This document shows, one piece after another, positions 28,201-36,826 of a DNA stretch of 64,000 nucleotides. The stretch covers positions 59,679 to 123,678 of the forward strand of contig VRUL01000016.1 in NCBI GenBank assembly GCA_019456145.1. Direction: 5' to 3'. A model generated the notes under the pieces. That model worked only from the letters and a program-made list of their open reading frames with translations, was not told the origin of the DNA and searched no databases. This DNA is from Planctomycetota bacterium. Lineage in GTDB: Bacteria > Planctomycetota > Phycisphaerae > Sedimentisphaerales > Anaerobacaceae. The position numbers and the translations under genes are program-made. Within the stretch, counting starts at the first letter, position 1. The number at the start of each line of letters is the position of its first letter.

Positions 28201-29146
28201 CGGCGTTTTCTCTGAACGTGCAGTTGAGAACCGTTGGGCTTCCTTGGTCGTTGAGCATTCCACCGCCATTGCGATTTGGAACACTTGGAGCATTGCCGCC
28301 GGTAATAGTGAAACCGTCCAATATGGCTGTCGCGTCGGTCCCACTACCAGTTACTACGTGGTAACTGTTCTCACGTCTTGTGGGCTCATTCAGTAGGTTT
28401 TCAAGATTAGCTACTATTACGTCATTACCGTCCAGGTCACCACTCAGAAACGTCTCATACTCCTGTATATCCCGAACATTCGGGTCCGGCTCGCCGAAGC
28501 CGGCGTAGCCGCCCTTGATAGTGACACCATTGATGAGTTGAAACGTGGCTTCACGGTCAGCAAGTGACGCTTCGGAGACTTGGCTGTTATTCCAGGTTGC
28601 TTGTAGTAGTGGTGGCAGCCAAGGTGGTGGTGGAGATGGAGGGGTTTCAACAGTCGTGAAGCTCCAGACTACACCGACAGTTGTGCCCCACCAGTTGACC
28701 CCATCAATACGCCAGTAGTAGGTAGTGTTTGAATCAAGATTACCAGCGTAGAATTCTGTAAGAATCTGGTTGTGTACGAATGGCGGTAGACTGTTTGTGC
28801 CAAGGTAAACATCGTGACTGGTCGCACTGGTTCCCGCGGACCAGCTCAAAGTTGTGTATATACTACAGTCTATTTCACCATCGGATGGGATTGGATTGCC
28901 TGCCTGACCGGGAAGCATCGGCAGCAGGGGTCCCATTGGAGTGTAAACACCCTCAGCCACCCGGACCTCATCACCGGATTGTGCAACAGTCAAAGCGTCC
29001 TGCAAATCGTTAAACGCGTCCACCCAGCTTGAGCCGTCATTGCCACCGGTGGCATCAGCGTCGACAAAAATGATTTCTCCTGTAGCAGTAGATACCATCA
29101 CTAAAGCTGCAAATAACATTGCCAGGATTTTTGCTCTCTCCTTCAT
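25235..29146 (-). CDS. giant secreted double parallel beta-helix protein
   Basis: 1303 residues with a signal peptide (about 1-23) directly followed by IIFVDADATGGNDGSSWVDA, the opening seen in many planctomycetal beta-helix proteins. Two beta-helix blocks (about 190-580 and 750-1190) are made of units such as LTNCTFSGNSA and GGGIYN. A fibronectin-like insert (SHDVYLGTNSLPP, about 80-165) and an immunoglobulin/BACON-like module (about 640-735, ILTIRNTGSGTMHWRI) separate them. Each block ends in CIDAGDPNFVP or a close variant, as in choice-of-anchor Q proteins. It is probably an extracellular polysaccharide-active or adhesive protein. It lies 102 bp upstream of a paralogue. Confidence 0.82.
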   Translation of the reverse strand: MKERAKILAMLFAALVMVSTATGEIIFVDADATGGNDGSSWVDAFNDLQDALTVAQSGDEVRVAEGVYTPMGPLLPMLPGQAGNPIPSDGEIDCSIYTTLSWSAGTSATSHDVYLGTNSLPPFVHNQILTEFYAGNLDSNTTYYWRIDGVNWWGTTVGVVWSFTTVETPPSPPPPWLPPLLQATWNNSQVSEASLADREATFQLINGVTIKGGYAGFGEPDPNVRDIQEYETFLSGDLDGNDVIVANLENLLNEPTRRENSYHVVTGSGTDATAILDGFTITGGNAPSVPNRNGGGMLNDQGSPTVLNCTFRENAAYFYGGGMCNLQGSPTLTNCIFSSNLARYYGGGMHIDSGNPTLSFCTFSGNMATQGNGGGIYIYIPAINKRDPKLTNCIFSNNSAKYGGAIFCRAPSYPVGVSGPMPESSPLLTNCIISGNSANIGGGIYNKGASAMLTNCTFTSNSADSGSGIYNDWGKPTVTNCTFSGNLADSGSGIYNGWGWPIVTNCTFTGNSADYGSGIYDYSGRSTLANCILWDGGNEIWSRSGSTIITYSDVQSGWPGEGNIVADPLFVDPAAGNYHLSTGSPCIDAGDPNFVPYFGEMDVDGEPRVMGGRIDMGIDEFTSTLTPILRIWPTKFQFHLYADIHNSNSQILTIRNTGSGTMHWRISENCPWLEVYPKHGTSIGEINEVKVTVDITRLQPGAYNYEFRIMADGAVNSPWMVPVSLFVYESGKLHVPSEHTTIQEAIDYAFDGAIIIVAIGTYTGDGNRDIDFHGKAITVRSVYPNDPNTVAATIIDCNGTEEDTHRGFYFHSGEEADSVLSGLTIRNGYAPYYGGGIYCVSSHPTITNCTFRDNTAQYWYGGQFSTLTPHENRSSMVNDDGEVHINNLPPLPGWRGKGGGIYCFESNATLTNCKFIKNSAHEYGGGMYNNRSSPTLANCTFIRNTANDKGGGMCNNESSLTLTNCTFSGNSTNKGWPPPPGLPLTILSDRPMFTDYALSNNIASAGLSGGGGGIYSSESSLVTTGCTFNRNSANSNGGGMMNFHSSPMVVNCTFAANAAINGNALGFDSYPNQDPINIQITNCILWDGGGEIWNNDESTIAITYSDVESGWPGEGNINADPCFVEPGYWDDANGVWVDGDYHLLPDSPCIDAGDPNYVPEPNETDLDGRPRVIGSRIDMGAYEYSYSPLMQAEVRIVPRTINLKSKGIWIAAFLWLPGDYNVADIDPNSVFLEFLNKEIKAEPFSVNEQQQVAIANFDRSELRTILNAGDIELTITGRLADGTVFEATDAIRVVDKGRQKADK
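27552..27852 (-). repeat. 75-bp tandem coding repeats inside the beta-helix gene
   Basis: Units beginning GTGCAATTTGTCAC or close variants recur at 27627, 27702 and 27777, exactly 75 bp (25 codons, one helix rung) apart, with few mismatches between the first two. The high DNA identity points to recent rung duplication. Confidence 0.7.
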
Positions 29147-29171
29147 TTTTTCGCTCCTTTCAAAAGTTTAT

Positions 29172-29212
29172 GATAAATATATTATGACGGTACAGGCAAC
29201 GCACCCGTACTC
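29172..29212 (-). promoter_or_regulatory. conserved leader element, copy 2
   Basis: Second copy of the element at 25159-25199, with a handful of mismatches over about 40 bp, starting 25 bp upstream of the ATG at 29146. Beyond it lies an imperfect inverted repeat ATGCGCGCAA...TTGCGCAT (29214-29241), which the other copy lacks. Confidence 0.5.
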
Positions 29213-29544
29213 GATGCGCGCAAACCAGGTGTGTTGCGCATTGACAGATGCAACCTGACTCCCAAATTCCGCATTTTTTGTTCCTCGTTTCTCTTTATAA
29301 CGCCCTAAACAAAACGTTTGGCACGCTAAAAAAGAAGAAACTCATAACTTTGGAAGGCAGGATCGGTATGAAATAGATGACAAGTTTATGATGGCAACAA
29401 AATTATTATAATAGCTTTGTCTGCCTTCGTTTCCTAATTTTATCTTATTTTATTCTACCACAGCAGCGATTGCTTTTGCAAGGAATTTTTAATTCTTTTT
29501 TAAATATTTTTTCCGGCTATTTCTGGACCACATTTGGGGAGTAA
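29213..29544. other. intergenic stretch upstream of the beta-helix gene
   Basis: AT-rich and without a supported frame. It contains the inverted repeat at 29214-29241 and a T-rich tract near 29480-29510 (minus-strand A-rich). It presumably holds the promoter for the beta-helix gene and the 3' end of the UroD-like transcript's neighbourhood. Confidence 0.4.
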
Positions 29545-30624
29545 TTAAAGGTCACCGGCACGTTTTCTCAAATATTCCACGGTTTCAAAAATAGTAGTTA
29601 TCTTCTCGTCGCCAACTTTTTCATCCATATTAATACAACAGACGCCTGTCAGTTTAGGATCCCCAGAATCTGCGACAAGTTGGCAAATCGTTTCTTCTAT
29701 TTCGCCAGGAGTCTTATCTATGATTTCCACCGGGCTTAGACGAATGTTAAGGAAAGTATTTGGCAGATGCTTTCGCAAAATCGCAACGTCACCGCCCCAG
29801 CCGACGTCGAGAAAATCAAGGACAGGCAGTCTCGAAAAAGCCTCTGCGTATCGGTGAGGATCGGGGCCGCAGAAGTGAATGCCGAAAGGCCTGAATTTCC
29901 GGCTCCAGTCAATATCGAATTTGGCAAGGAATTGTTCGTAATCCTTGACGGAAATCATCGTATGGGTGCATTCGCTGTGCAGATATATCGGAGATTCGAA
30001 GTGACGGACCGTTCTGTTAACACTGATTGACGTCGAGTGGGTTTGTTTTTGCAGCTCACCGGTAAACTTCTCAATCACAGTGGATATTTCGGCAAAAAAC
30101 CTCTCGACCTCCTCGCCCTTGTCACACATATCGATAAAGATGTCTTCGCCTCGCACATCCAGAGCCAGGTTAAGTATACCGCCCCAGTTTACATCTCCGG
30201 TCAAATAGCCGAATCGTGTTTTCAGTGTCCCCGTCAGTTTTTCGAACCTTTTATATATACTGCTCTCAAAGGCCTCATCAGCTGACAGATTCAAATCCCG
30301 GCGGTGCGCACAAATCACATCAGGTGGAGCGTCCTGTTTATATTCAACTTTGCAGCCGAGCATTCCGCTGAGCATAAATCCCGCTGCTAAGTGCACAGCG
30401 CCAACGACCGGAAGAGACTTGTCCTTTTCCTTTCCCAGGCCATATTTACCCCAGCGCTCATATAGGGCCTTTTCCATCTTCTGCTCTGATTCGACCCTTT
30501 TGGCTGGATCGAAGAAGAAGTCCTCGTCAAACGTGAGTCCCTCGTTATGAAACCACCAAGCAGGAGAAAGAACAATTTCCACCGGCAGAATCGGTCTCTC
30601 TGACAATAAATCACTCACCGTCAC
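29545..30624 (-). CDS. uroporphyrinogen decarboxylase (UroD)-family protein
   Basis: 359 residues with the UroD/methylcobamide:CoM methyltransferase TIM-barrel layout. A late metal-binding HxC motif occurs in GIHFCGPDPHRYAEAF, followed by VLDFLDVGWGGD and LNIRLSPVEI. True HemE has conserved N-terminal arginines for porphyrin binding that are not evident here, so heme synthesis is unlikely; members with HxC transfer methyl groups via cobalamin in known cases. A GTG start is used; GTG at 30618 fits the GGAG ribosome binding site equally well. It is divergent from the glycosidase/DUF4380 gene. Confidence 0.7.
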   Translation of the reverse strand: MTVSDLLSERPILPVEIVLSPAWWFHNEGLTFDEDFFFDPAKRVESEQKMEKALYERWGKYGLGKEKDKSLPVVGAVHLAAGFMLSGMLGCKVEYKQDAPPDVICAHRRDLNLSADEAFESSIYKRFEKLTGTLKTRFGYLTGDVNWGGILNLALDVRGEDIFIDMCDKGEEVERFFAEISTVIEKFTGELQKQTHSTSISVNRTVRHFESPIYLHSECTHTMISVKDYEQFLAKFDIDWSRKFRPFGIHFCGPDPHRYAEAFSRLPVLDFLDVGWGGDVAILRKHLPNTFLNIRLSPVEIIDKTPGEIEETICQLVADSGDPKLTGVCCINMDEKVGDEKITTIFETVEYLRKRAGDL

Positions 30625-30900
30625 GCTCTCCGTAGATTTCTATGCTTTTGATGTCATATAAACAACTTTAGTTATCTTCAAAGATTGTACAAAAACTTTT
30701 GCTAATAGCCATAAGAATGGATAATCAGTAGAGGGTTTCATTTTTTTGAGTTTATTTTGGCTCAAATACTCCAGGATAAAGTCAGAATTCTTGGCTTTTT
30801 AAGACAGGTTGTGTATTCTATTGGAAATGAGGCTTGTCAGGGGGCTCGGCAGGGTTATACAATTGTTTTTGGGAAGCCCGGTTTAACTAAGGGAAAAATA

Positions 30901-33330
30901 GTGACGGACAGACAACTACTGATTTCAATCGTTCTCGCCTCGGCCTTTTCGATGCTTACAGGATGCAGCTCCGTCTCCGCGGACAACTCTGCAATCTCGG
31001 CGCCTCCTGACATCAGCACTGTTAAGCGGTGGTCGGCTGAGTTTCGAGGTTGGCATTACTATCCCGACCATGTAATACCTGCGCGCCCCAACATTAAGGG
31101 CTTCGAAGATGTTAAAATGACTGATGTTCCGACCGTCTTCCAACTGCCCGGTGGCGATAAATGGTATATGACGTTCATTGGTTTTGACGGCAGGGGGTAT
31201 CAATCATTTATTGCCGAAAGTGATGACCTTATAAACTGGACCAACATGCGCCTTGCCATGGGCTACGGGCCCAAAGGTTCTTTCGACCACGGCGGCGTTG
31301 TCCTTGGTGCTTTCCATTACGCCGATTACGACATCAAGGCCCCACGGATTCTAAAGAGGCATAAAGGTAAATACTTCTCGCTTTACGGGGCCTACCCACG
31401 CCAGGGCGGATACGAGCTGCGCCCGGGTTCTCAGGGAGTGGCTATAAGCCAGGACGGCTTGAAATGGAAAAGGGCAAAAGACGAACCCATACTTTCAGTT
31501 TATCAGCCGGACTGCGGCGCCTGGGAAACCGATTGCATCTACATGCCCTGGCTCACCGAACATAAGGGGCGGTACTACAATCACTACAACGCCGCTAACG
31601 GAGGCACCGAACAGATGGGGCTGGCTGTTTCCGATGACCTCCTCAACTGGAAACGCTACGAACACAATCCCGTCATACCCAACGGCCCCAAAGGAAGCTT
31701 TAACGAGGTATTCTCTTCCGATGGAAAGATATACTGGGACACCAACCACTGGGTAATGTTCTTTTTCGGCGTCGGACGCGGCGGCGCGCACATCATGACC
31801 GCCTTCTCACGCGATCTACGCCGTTGGACGGTTGACCCAGAACCGCTGTACAAGAGCGGCGGCAATCCATCAGGCCTGGACAAAAAATACGCTCACAAGA
31901 TTTCTCTCATCTACAATCCGAAGAATCAAACATATTACATGTTCTACAATGCCGTAGGCGATAAAGGCAGGGGCATTGGCCTGATAACAAGTAAGCCAAT
32001 CAAAAGCCCGAAGCAAAATAATATCGTTACTCCAAGTTCGTCACGTTCTCAAAAGTGGGACTCTGTGTATCTGCAAAATGATTTCATAAAGCTCCACCTC
32101 GTTCCTGAATGCGGCGGGCGAGTCATGCAGTACAGCCTGGCAGGGCATGATTTCTTTTGGAACAATGACAAGCTCATTAATGTTAAGCCGCCGCCCTCTG
32201 GTTTGGGGCCGAATGGCCAATGGCTAAATTACGGAGGAGAAAAACTCTGGCCTGCCCCGCAGGGATGGGATAATGATAAGCAATGGCCGGGTCCCCCCGA
32301 TGCGGTCCTCGATGGAGGCCCTTATACAATTGAGCAGGTAGAAGATAAAGACGCTCTAAAAGCCGTACGGCTTACAAGCAGAAAGGATAAACGCACCGGA
32401 ATTCAGTTCTCGCGAATCATAAAATGCTTCGAAGGTACTTCGCGGGTCAGTATTGATGTCACGATGAAGAATATAAACCCAGAACCGATACGCTGGGGCA
32501 TCTGGTCGCATGCACAGTTTGACGCATCCGGCAGGGGGGGCGATTATAATAAGGACTTCCGGGCATATTGCCCCTTGAATCCTGACAGCAAATTTCACAG
32601 GGGATACACCGTCCAGTTTGGCCTGGTCAACAATCCGACGTTCAAGCCGGACTATGAAAACAATATGATGCGGCTGCACTATCAACGAATCGTAGGTAAG
32701 GCGGGCGTTGATTGTTCGGCAGGATGGGTAGCGACCGTAAATGGTGAAACCGGACATGTCTTTGTTCAGCGTTTCACTTATGAGCCCCAAAAAGCTTATC
32801 CGGACAATTCTTCCGTGGAGTTCTGGTCCCACGGCCCCGGAGACTTCTTCGCATGGGGCAAGCTCAACTCTTTACCCGAAGATCCTAATGAAACACCATA
32901 TTTCTTTGAGAGCGAAATCCTGAGCCCTTACGCGCACCTTAAGCCGGCGGAACAATACACATATCACTACGAGTGGTTCGCTGCCAGGGTCCCCAAAGCC
33001 GCCGAGGTTGTTTCCTGTAATGATATTGGAATTGTCTGTGAGAAACTCACCGCCTCGGTGAAAGACCGAAGGCTGAGTATCAGCGGCAGGTTCGGCGTCT
33101 TCTATCAGGGTGATCTTGTTCCGGTGCTCTATGATTCGGCTGGTAATAAAGCATTGCTTACAGATGCCAAAGTTAAGGTAAGCCCTCTTAAGTCAATTGA
33201 TATCAGCTCTGTCAATAAGGCCCTGAAAAACGTTAAACTACCCCCGAAAGCCCGGGAAATAGAGCTTCTTATTTATGACGCCGATGGCAAAGCTGTGGGT
33301 AAGCTTACAGAAGCCAGGATCAGACCATAA
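30901..33330 (+). CDS. lipoprotein fusing a glycosidase-type five-bladed propeller and a DUF4380 domain
   Basis: 809 residues from the GTG at 30901, preceded by AAGGGA at 6 nt; the frame is open further upstream, but this start gives a clear lipoprotein signal ending M-L-T-G-C near residue 24. Residues about 40-370 resemble GH43/GH32-type propellers (DLINWTNMRL, WETDCIYMPW, HKGRYYNHYNA), each blade carrying a D-D-x-x-N-W pattern. Residues about 395-700 resemble DUF4380, a galactose-mutarotase-like beta-sandwich (LVPECGGRVMQYSLAGHDFFW). The likely role is sugar binding or hydrolysis at the cell surface or periplasm. The sugar porter gene follows after 57 bp, suggesting an operon for uptake of the product. 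Confidence 0.75.
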   Translation: MTDRQLLISIVLASAFSMLTGCSSVSADNSAISAPPDISTVKRWSAEFRGWHYYPDHVIPARPNIKGFEDVKMTDVPTVFQLPGGDKWYMTFIGFDGRGYQSFIAESDDLINWTNMRLAMGYGPKGSFDHGGVVLGAFHYADYDIKAPRILKRHKGKYFSLYGAYPRQGGYELRPGSQGVAISQDGLKWKRAKDEPILSVYQPDCGAWETDCIYMPWLTEHKGRYYNHYNAANGGTEQMGLAVSDDLLNWKRYEHNPVIPNGPKGSFNEVFSSDGKIYWDTNHWVMFFFGVGRGGAHIMTAFSRDLRRWTVDPEPLYKSGGNPSGLDKKYAHKISLIYNPKNQTYYMFYNAVGDKGRGIGLITSKPIKSPKQNNIVTPSSSRSQKWDSVYLQNDFIKLHLVPECGGRVMQYSLAGHDFFWNNDKLINVKPPPSGLGPNGQWLNYGGEKLWPAPQGWDNDKQWPGPPDAVLDGGPYTIEQVEDKDALKAVRLTSRKDKRTGIQFSRIIKCFEGTSRVSIDVTMKNINPEPIRWGIWSHAQFDASGRGGDYNKDFRAYCPLNPDSKFHRGYTVQFGLVNNPTFKPDYENNMMRLHYQRIVGKAGVDCSAGWVATVNGETGHVFVQRFTYEPQKAYPDNSSVEFWSHGPGDFFAWGKLNSLPEDPNETPYFFESEILSPYAHLKPAEQYTYHYEWFAARVPKAAEVVSCNDIGIVCEKLTASVKDRRLSISGRFGVFYQGDLVPVLYDSAGNKALLTDAKVKVSPLKSIDISSVNKALKNVKLPPKAREIELLIYDADGKAVGKLTEARIRP

Positions 33331-33387
33331 ATAAAATGGCCGGGAGACAGCGGGACATAAAATCCGCCGGATATAACGGAGTGCGAA

Positions 33388-35007
33388 ATGGACCCCAAAA
33401 ATCTTGAAGTAAACTATAACATGAAGTTCATCTGGCGAATCTGCATTGTTGCTGCCATGGGAGGGCTTCTTTTTGGTTACGACTGGGTGGTTGTCGGGGG
33501 CGCAAAAGCTTTTTATGAACCCTTTTTCAACATCACCGACGACACACCCTTGATGCGGGGCTGGGCGATGAGTAGTGCCCTGTTCGGTTGTATCGCAGGA
33601 GCAATTCTCTCCGGCATACTGGCCGACAGACTTGGTCGTAAACGATTGTTAATATCGTCGGGCTTACTGTTTACAATTTCGGCAATCGGGACGTCTCTGT
33701 CCTGGGATTTCTTTTCGTATAATGTTGCTCGTATCATCGGTGGGATTGGCATTGGCCTGGCCTCGAATCTGTCACCGATGTATATCGCAGAGGTATCACC
33801 TGCCGCAATGAGGGGAAAATTCGTCTCGATAAACCAACTTACAATCGTAATCGGGATATTAGCGGCCCAGATTGTGAACATGCAGATAGCGCATCAGGTC
33901 CCCACCGCCGACCAACTGCGCTTGCTGGCCAATGAAGCCTCTGCAGCGATAGTGATGCAGCAGGAGCCGGGCTTCGACATCGAAAAAGAAAAACAGCAAG
34001 CCCTCCTTATTATTGATCCACTTGGCCTGAAAAATGTTAAAGAGAAATTCCCCGATATAGTCTACCTCAAACCGGCAACCCAGCAGGAAATTGAAGCTAA
34101 GAAAAAACAGGACAATCAAATATTGACTGCATATATATCACCTACATGGAATGGATTAAGGGGCTGGCGTTGGATGTTCGGCGCAGAGACTCTCCCTGCT
34201 TTTCTGTTTTTCCTGCTGATGTTCTTTGTTCCCGAAAGTCCGCGATGGCTCGTAAAATATGGAAAATATGCCCGGGCCAGGGAGATTCTTTCTCGCGTAG
34301 GAGGTTACGAATATGGAAAAGCCCAGGTCGCCGACATTCAAAAAACCCTCGCCAATGAGGAAGTTGCACACGTCCGTTTCAGCGATCTGTTTGAGCCGAA
34401 ACTCATGAGGATTGTCGCCCTCGGCGTATTCCTGGCCGTCCTCCAGCAGTGGTGCGGCATTAACGTAATCTTCAACTACGCACAGGAAGTTTTCCAGGAA
34501 GCCGGTTACGGCGTCAGCGACATGCTCTTTAACGTAGTCATTACAGGCATCGTAAATCTTGCCGCGACATTTATAGCTATTTACACGGTCGACCGTATCG
34601 GGCGAAAAGGCCTTATGCTTATCGGCGTAGGCGGCCTGACATGTTTCTACGCCTTGCTGGGAACCGGTTACTACTTACACAGTACCGGCATCCACATGCT
34701 CCTGCTCATTATCATTTCCATCGCCTGTTATGCGATGACTTTGGCCCCCGTAACCTGGGTGTTAATATCCGAGCTGTTCCCCAACCGTATCCGCGGCGCT
34801 GCCGTCTCGATTGCGGTGTTGTCACTATGGATTGCCTGTACCGTATTGACTTTGTCCTTCCCCTATGTAAAGAAAACCTTTGGTGCTCACGGTGCGTTCT
34901 GGACGTTCGGCGCAATTTGTATCGTGGGATTCATCGTTATCTTCAGAAAACTGCCCGAAACCAAGGGAAAAACACTCGAAGACATTGAAAGAGAGCTGGT
35001 CGACTAA
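33388..35007 (+). CDS. MFS sugar porter (XylE/GLUT-type)
   Basis: 539 residues and twelve predicted membrane segments. Sugar-porter signatures: GGLLFGYDWVVVGG in helix 1, ADRLGRKR after helix 2, R-x-x-x-G-x-G-x-G-x-x-S-N in helix 4, VPESPRWLVKYG between halves, DRIGRKG in the second half, and the terminal PETKGKTLEDIE. Compared with XylE it has an extra polar stretch of about 70 residues (about 170-250) between helices 5 and 6. It probably imports a monosaccharide by proton symport. It forms a pair with the preceding glycosidase/DUF4380 lipoprotein. Confidence 0.9.
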   Translation: MDPKNLEVNYNMKFIWRICIVAAMGGLLFGYDWVVVGGAKAFYEPFFNITDDTPLMRGWAMSSALFGCIAGAILSGILADRLGRKRLLISSGLLFTISAIGTSLSWDFFSYNVARIIGGIGIGLASNLSPMYIAEVSPAAMRGKFVSINQLTIVIGILAAQIVNMQIAHQVPTADQLRLLANEASAAIVMQQEPGFDIEKEKQQALLIIDPLGLKNVKEKFPDIVYLKPATQQEIEAKKKQDNQILTAYISPTWNGLRGWRWMFGAETLPAFLFFLLMFFVPESPRWLVKYGKYARAREILSRVGGYEYGKAQVADIQKTLANEEVAHVRFSDLFEPKLMRIVALGVFLAVLQQWCGINVIFNYAQEVFQEAGYGVSDMLFNVVITGIVNLAATFIAIYTVDRIGRKGLMLIGVGGLTCFYALLGTGYYLHSTGIHMLLLIIISIACYAMTLAPVTWVLISELFPNRIRGAAVSIAVLSLWIACTVLTLSFPYVKKTFGAHGAFWTFGAICIVGFIVIFRKLPETKGKTLEDIERELVD

Positions 35008-35130
35008 AAACTTTTGAAACGCGCAAGGTTTCGTCGACATCATCTGTTTCCCTCTTGCTGTCAACGTATTTGGCAGGCATATTGTATGTGTCGTTGTACC
35101 CTTGAAAAATCCCGCTGGATATCCGCGTTA

Positions 35131-36723
35131 TTAGATTTTGGGCAGGGGCCCAGCTAAAAACTCCGCTTCTACAGCGCCTTTCTCGCACATCTGTTTCAAA
35201 AGAGCTATCATTTCGGCATAAGTTACACCTAACCCTAAGCGTCCTTGCTCGCTCCTTTTGCCCGGCTCTTCGCACAGTGTTTCAATAATATCGCCTAAGT
35301 CCAGAGAGGTTCTCAAAGGGCCTATCATAGTTGGTCGTGTGGGATGTTTACGCATCACAGACGCGTATTGTTGGCCGGGCCGCGAATCTATTGTTATCTC
35401 CCCGTTGGCTGACTGAATAAACATATTGTCACAGCAGAGTATCGGTGCGCCGAACAGTACAATCCGCCCCTGACCGCTCCGCGAAACAAATACCGTCTTT
35501 TGTCCGGTTCGGACGATTTGTTCCAGGTAAAAACTACGTGCGATCGGCTTTCGTGATACGGTAATATCATCTAATTTTCGCAGTTGCTCGTAGGCGGCGA
35601 ATCTGATATTAAAATCATCATCCCGCAGTAATTGTCGTGATATCAAAGCCGCGTCTTTGCGTCTCGCCCCTGCCGTGATTGCCTCCAGGGCTGCGACCCG
35701 GTAAACCGAACCCTTGTCCATCGCTATTGTTTTCAGGGTCCCCAAACCCGCGCTACTGCCTAAATTGAGCATACATCTGCCAGCCCGCAAACGGACCTCC
35801 TCATCCTGCGAATCCAGCAGGGCCGGCAGTTGTTTAAGACTCTGATTACCTATCGCCTCAAGAGCAATCTCGCTTAATTCCTTGTCCTTCGAAACCGCCA
35901 GCATATCGACAAAAGCCTTGATTCTCTCCTGGGTGGCTTCCACCGTCGAAACAAGATACATTGACTTGACCATCAAGATGAAACGCTGGCTCTGTTTTTC
36001 ATATCGGGCCGGAACTTTCAATTCAATCTTCGATGCCGAAATTGCCTTGGCCGTGTTAGGCCCGAAGCGCCCGTTTAAGCGATTACGAATAGCGTTTGCA
36101 ATTCTAAAGTCCCCCTTCCGAAGTACCAGGCCCACTGGAAACTCACCAAAGACCGTCCCTCCGGCAAGCACATACCCCGCTCTCTTATCTGTCCCGATGG
36201 GCTCTAATGCATCTATGAACACATGCCCTTCTGCCTTGGCCATAATTCGTGTAGCCAGACCGAATCTTCCTAATTGCTTAAGCTCGGTTTTATACAGCCA
36301 GCCCCCTTCGAGGGATGTTGTTTGTGTACTCGGCAGTGCTGTTACCGTTACATCGAAGTATCGGCTTTCCGATACTGCTGTCGACATTACCCCATAAACA
36401 CGTACCACTGCCGTATCACGGCTGCTGATAAATTCGTCAACGCTCCTTATGTACGCCGACATTTGCTTAAGGAAATATTGTTTAAGGTATGCTCGAACAC
36501 GAGTAGGGCATTCCCCCGATCCCGTCCCCCTTAATCCGCCTACTATCCCGTACCCTTCCACGGCGACCAAATCAGGTGACACTACCTTAGTCAGCGACCC
36601 TATTGTAGGGCCCAGCTTTCTCAGCTCTCTTGACCTCGAATCCAGCTCACCACAACTGCCTGTAAAGCAACAGGCTAATAATACACATATCACGCAAACC
36701 GTTTTTAAGCACCGTAAACCCAT
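35131..36723 (-). CDS. FlgI-like protein with inserted HEAT repeats, exported
   Basis: 530 residues. A short signal peptide with Cys residues (LLACCFTGSC) suggests a lipoprotein. Residues about 45-245 match the flagellar P-ring protein FlgI: VAVEGYGIVGGLRGTGSGE, SRYFDVTVTAL and SLEGGWLYKTEL. After this come three to four HEAT-type helical repeats (about 280-380: EIALEAIGNQSLKQLPALLD, EEVRLRAGRCMLNLG). The C-terminus (TMIGPLRTSLDLGDIIETLC, GLGVTYAEMIALLKQMCEKG) resembles the end of FlgI-like proteins. No flagellar gene is nearby. It is probably not a P-ring subunit but a periplasmic or outer-membrane protein using the FlgI fold. Confidence 0.7.
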   Translation of the reverse strand: MGLRCLKTVCVICVLLACCFTGSCGELDSRSRELRKLGPTIGSLTKVVSPDLVAVEGYGIVGGLRGTGSGECPTRVRAYLKQYFLKQMSAYIRSVDEFISSRDTAVVRVYGVMSTAVSESRYFDVTVTALPSTQTTSLEGGWLYKTELKQLGRFGLATRIMAKAEGHVFIDALEPIGTDKRAGYVLAGGTVFGEFPVGLVLRKGDFRIANAIRNRLNGRFGPNTAKAISASKIELKVPARYEKQSQRFILMVKSMYLVSTVEATQERIKAFVDMLAVSKDKELSEIALEAIGNQSLKQLPALLDSQDEEVRLRAGRCMLNLGSSAGLGTLKTIAMDKGSVYRVAALEAITAGARRKDAALISRQLLRDDDFNIRFAAYEQLRKLDDITVSRKPIARSFYLEQIVRTGQKTVFVSRSGQGRIVLFGAPILCCDNMFIQSANGEITIDSRPGQQYASVMRKHPTRPTMIGPLRTSLDLGDIIETLCEEPGKRSEQGRLGLGVTYAEMIALLKQMCEKGAVEAEFLAGPLPKI

Positions 36724-36826
36724 AGTAATAATTACCCAAAAGAACTATTGCCGTTCATTATTTACTTTTCGTGCTAAATAGCCGCTAACTTCAATAATAT
36801 ACCCCAAATAGCCGATAGTCAATCGT

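Noticed and set aside
29545..30624. hemE (heme biosynthesis)
   Set aside because: The HxC metal-site motif and lack of the porphyrin-binding N-terminal arginines fit the wider UroD/methyltransferase family instead; the same holds for 42853-43944.
35131..36723. Ordinary flagellar P-ring gene flgI
   Set aside because: HEAT repeats interrupt the fold, Cys-containing signal suggests a lipoprotein, and no flagellar genes are near.
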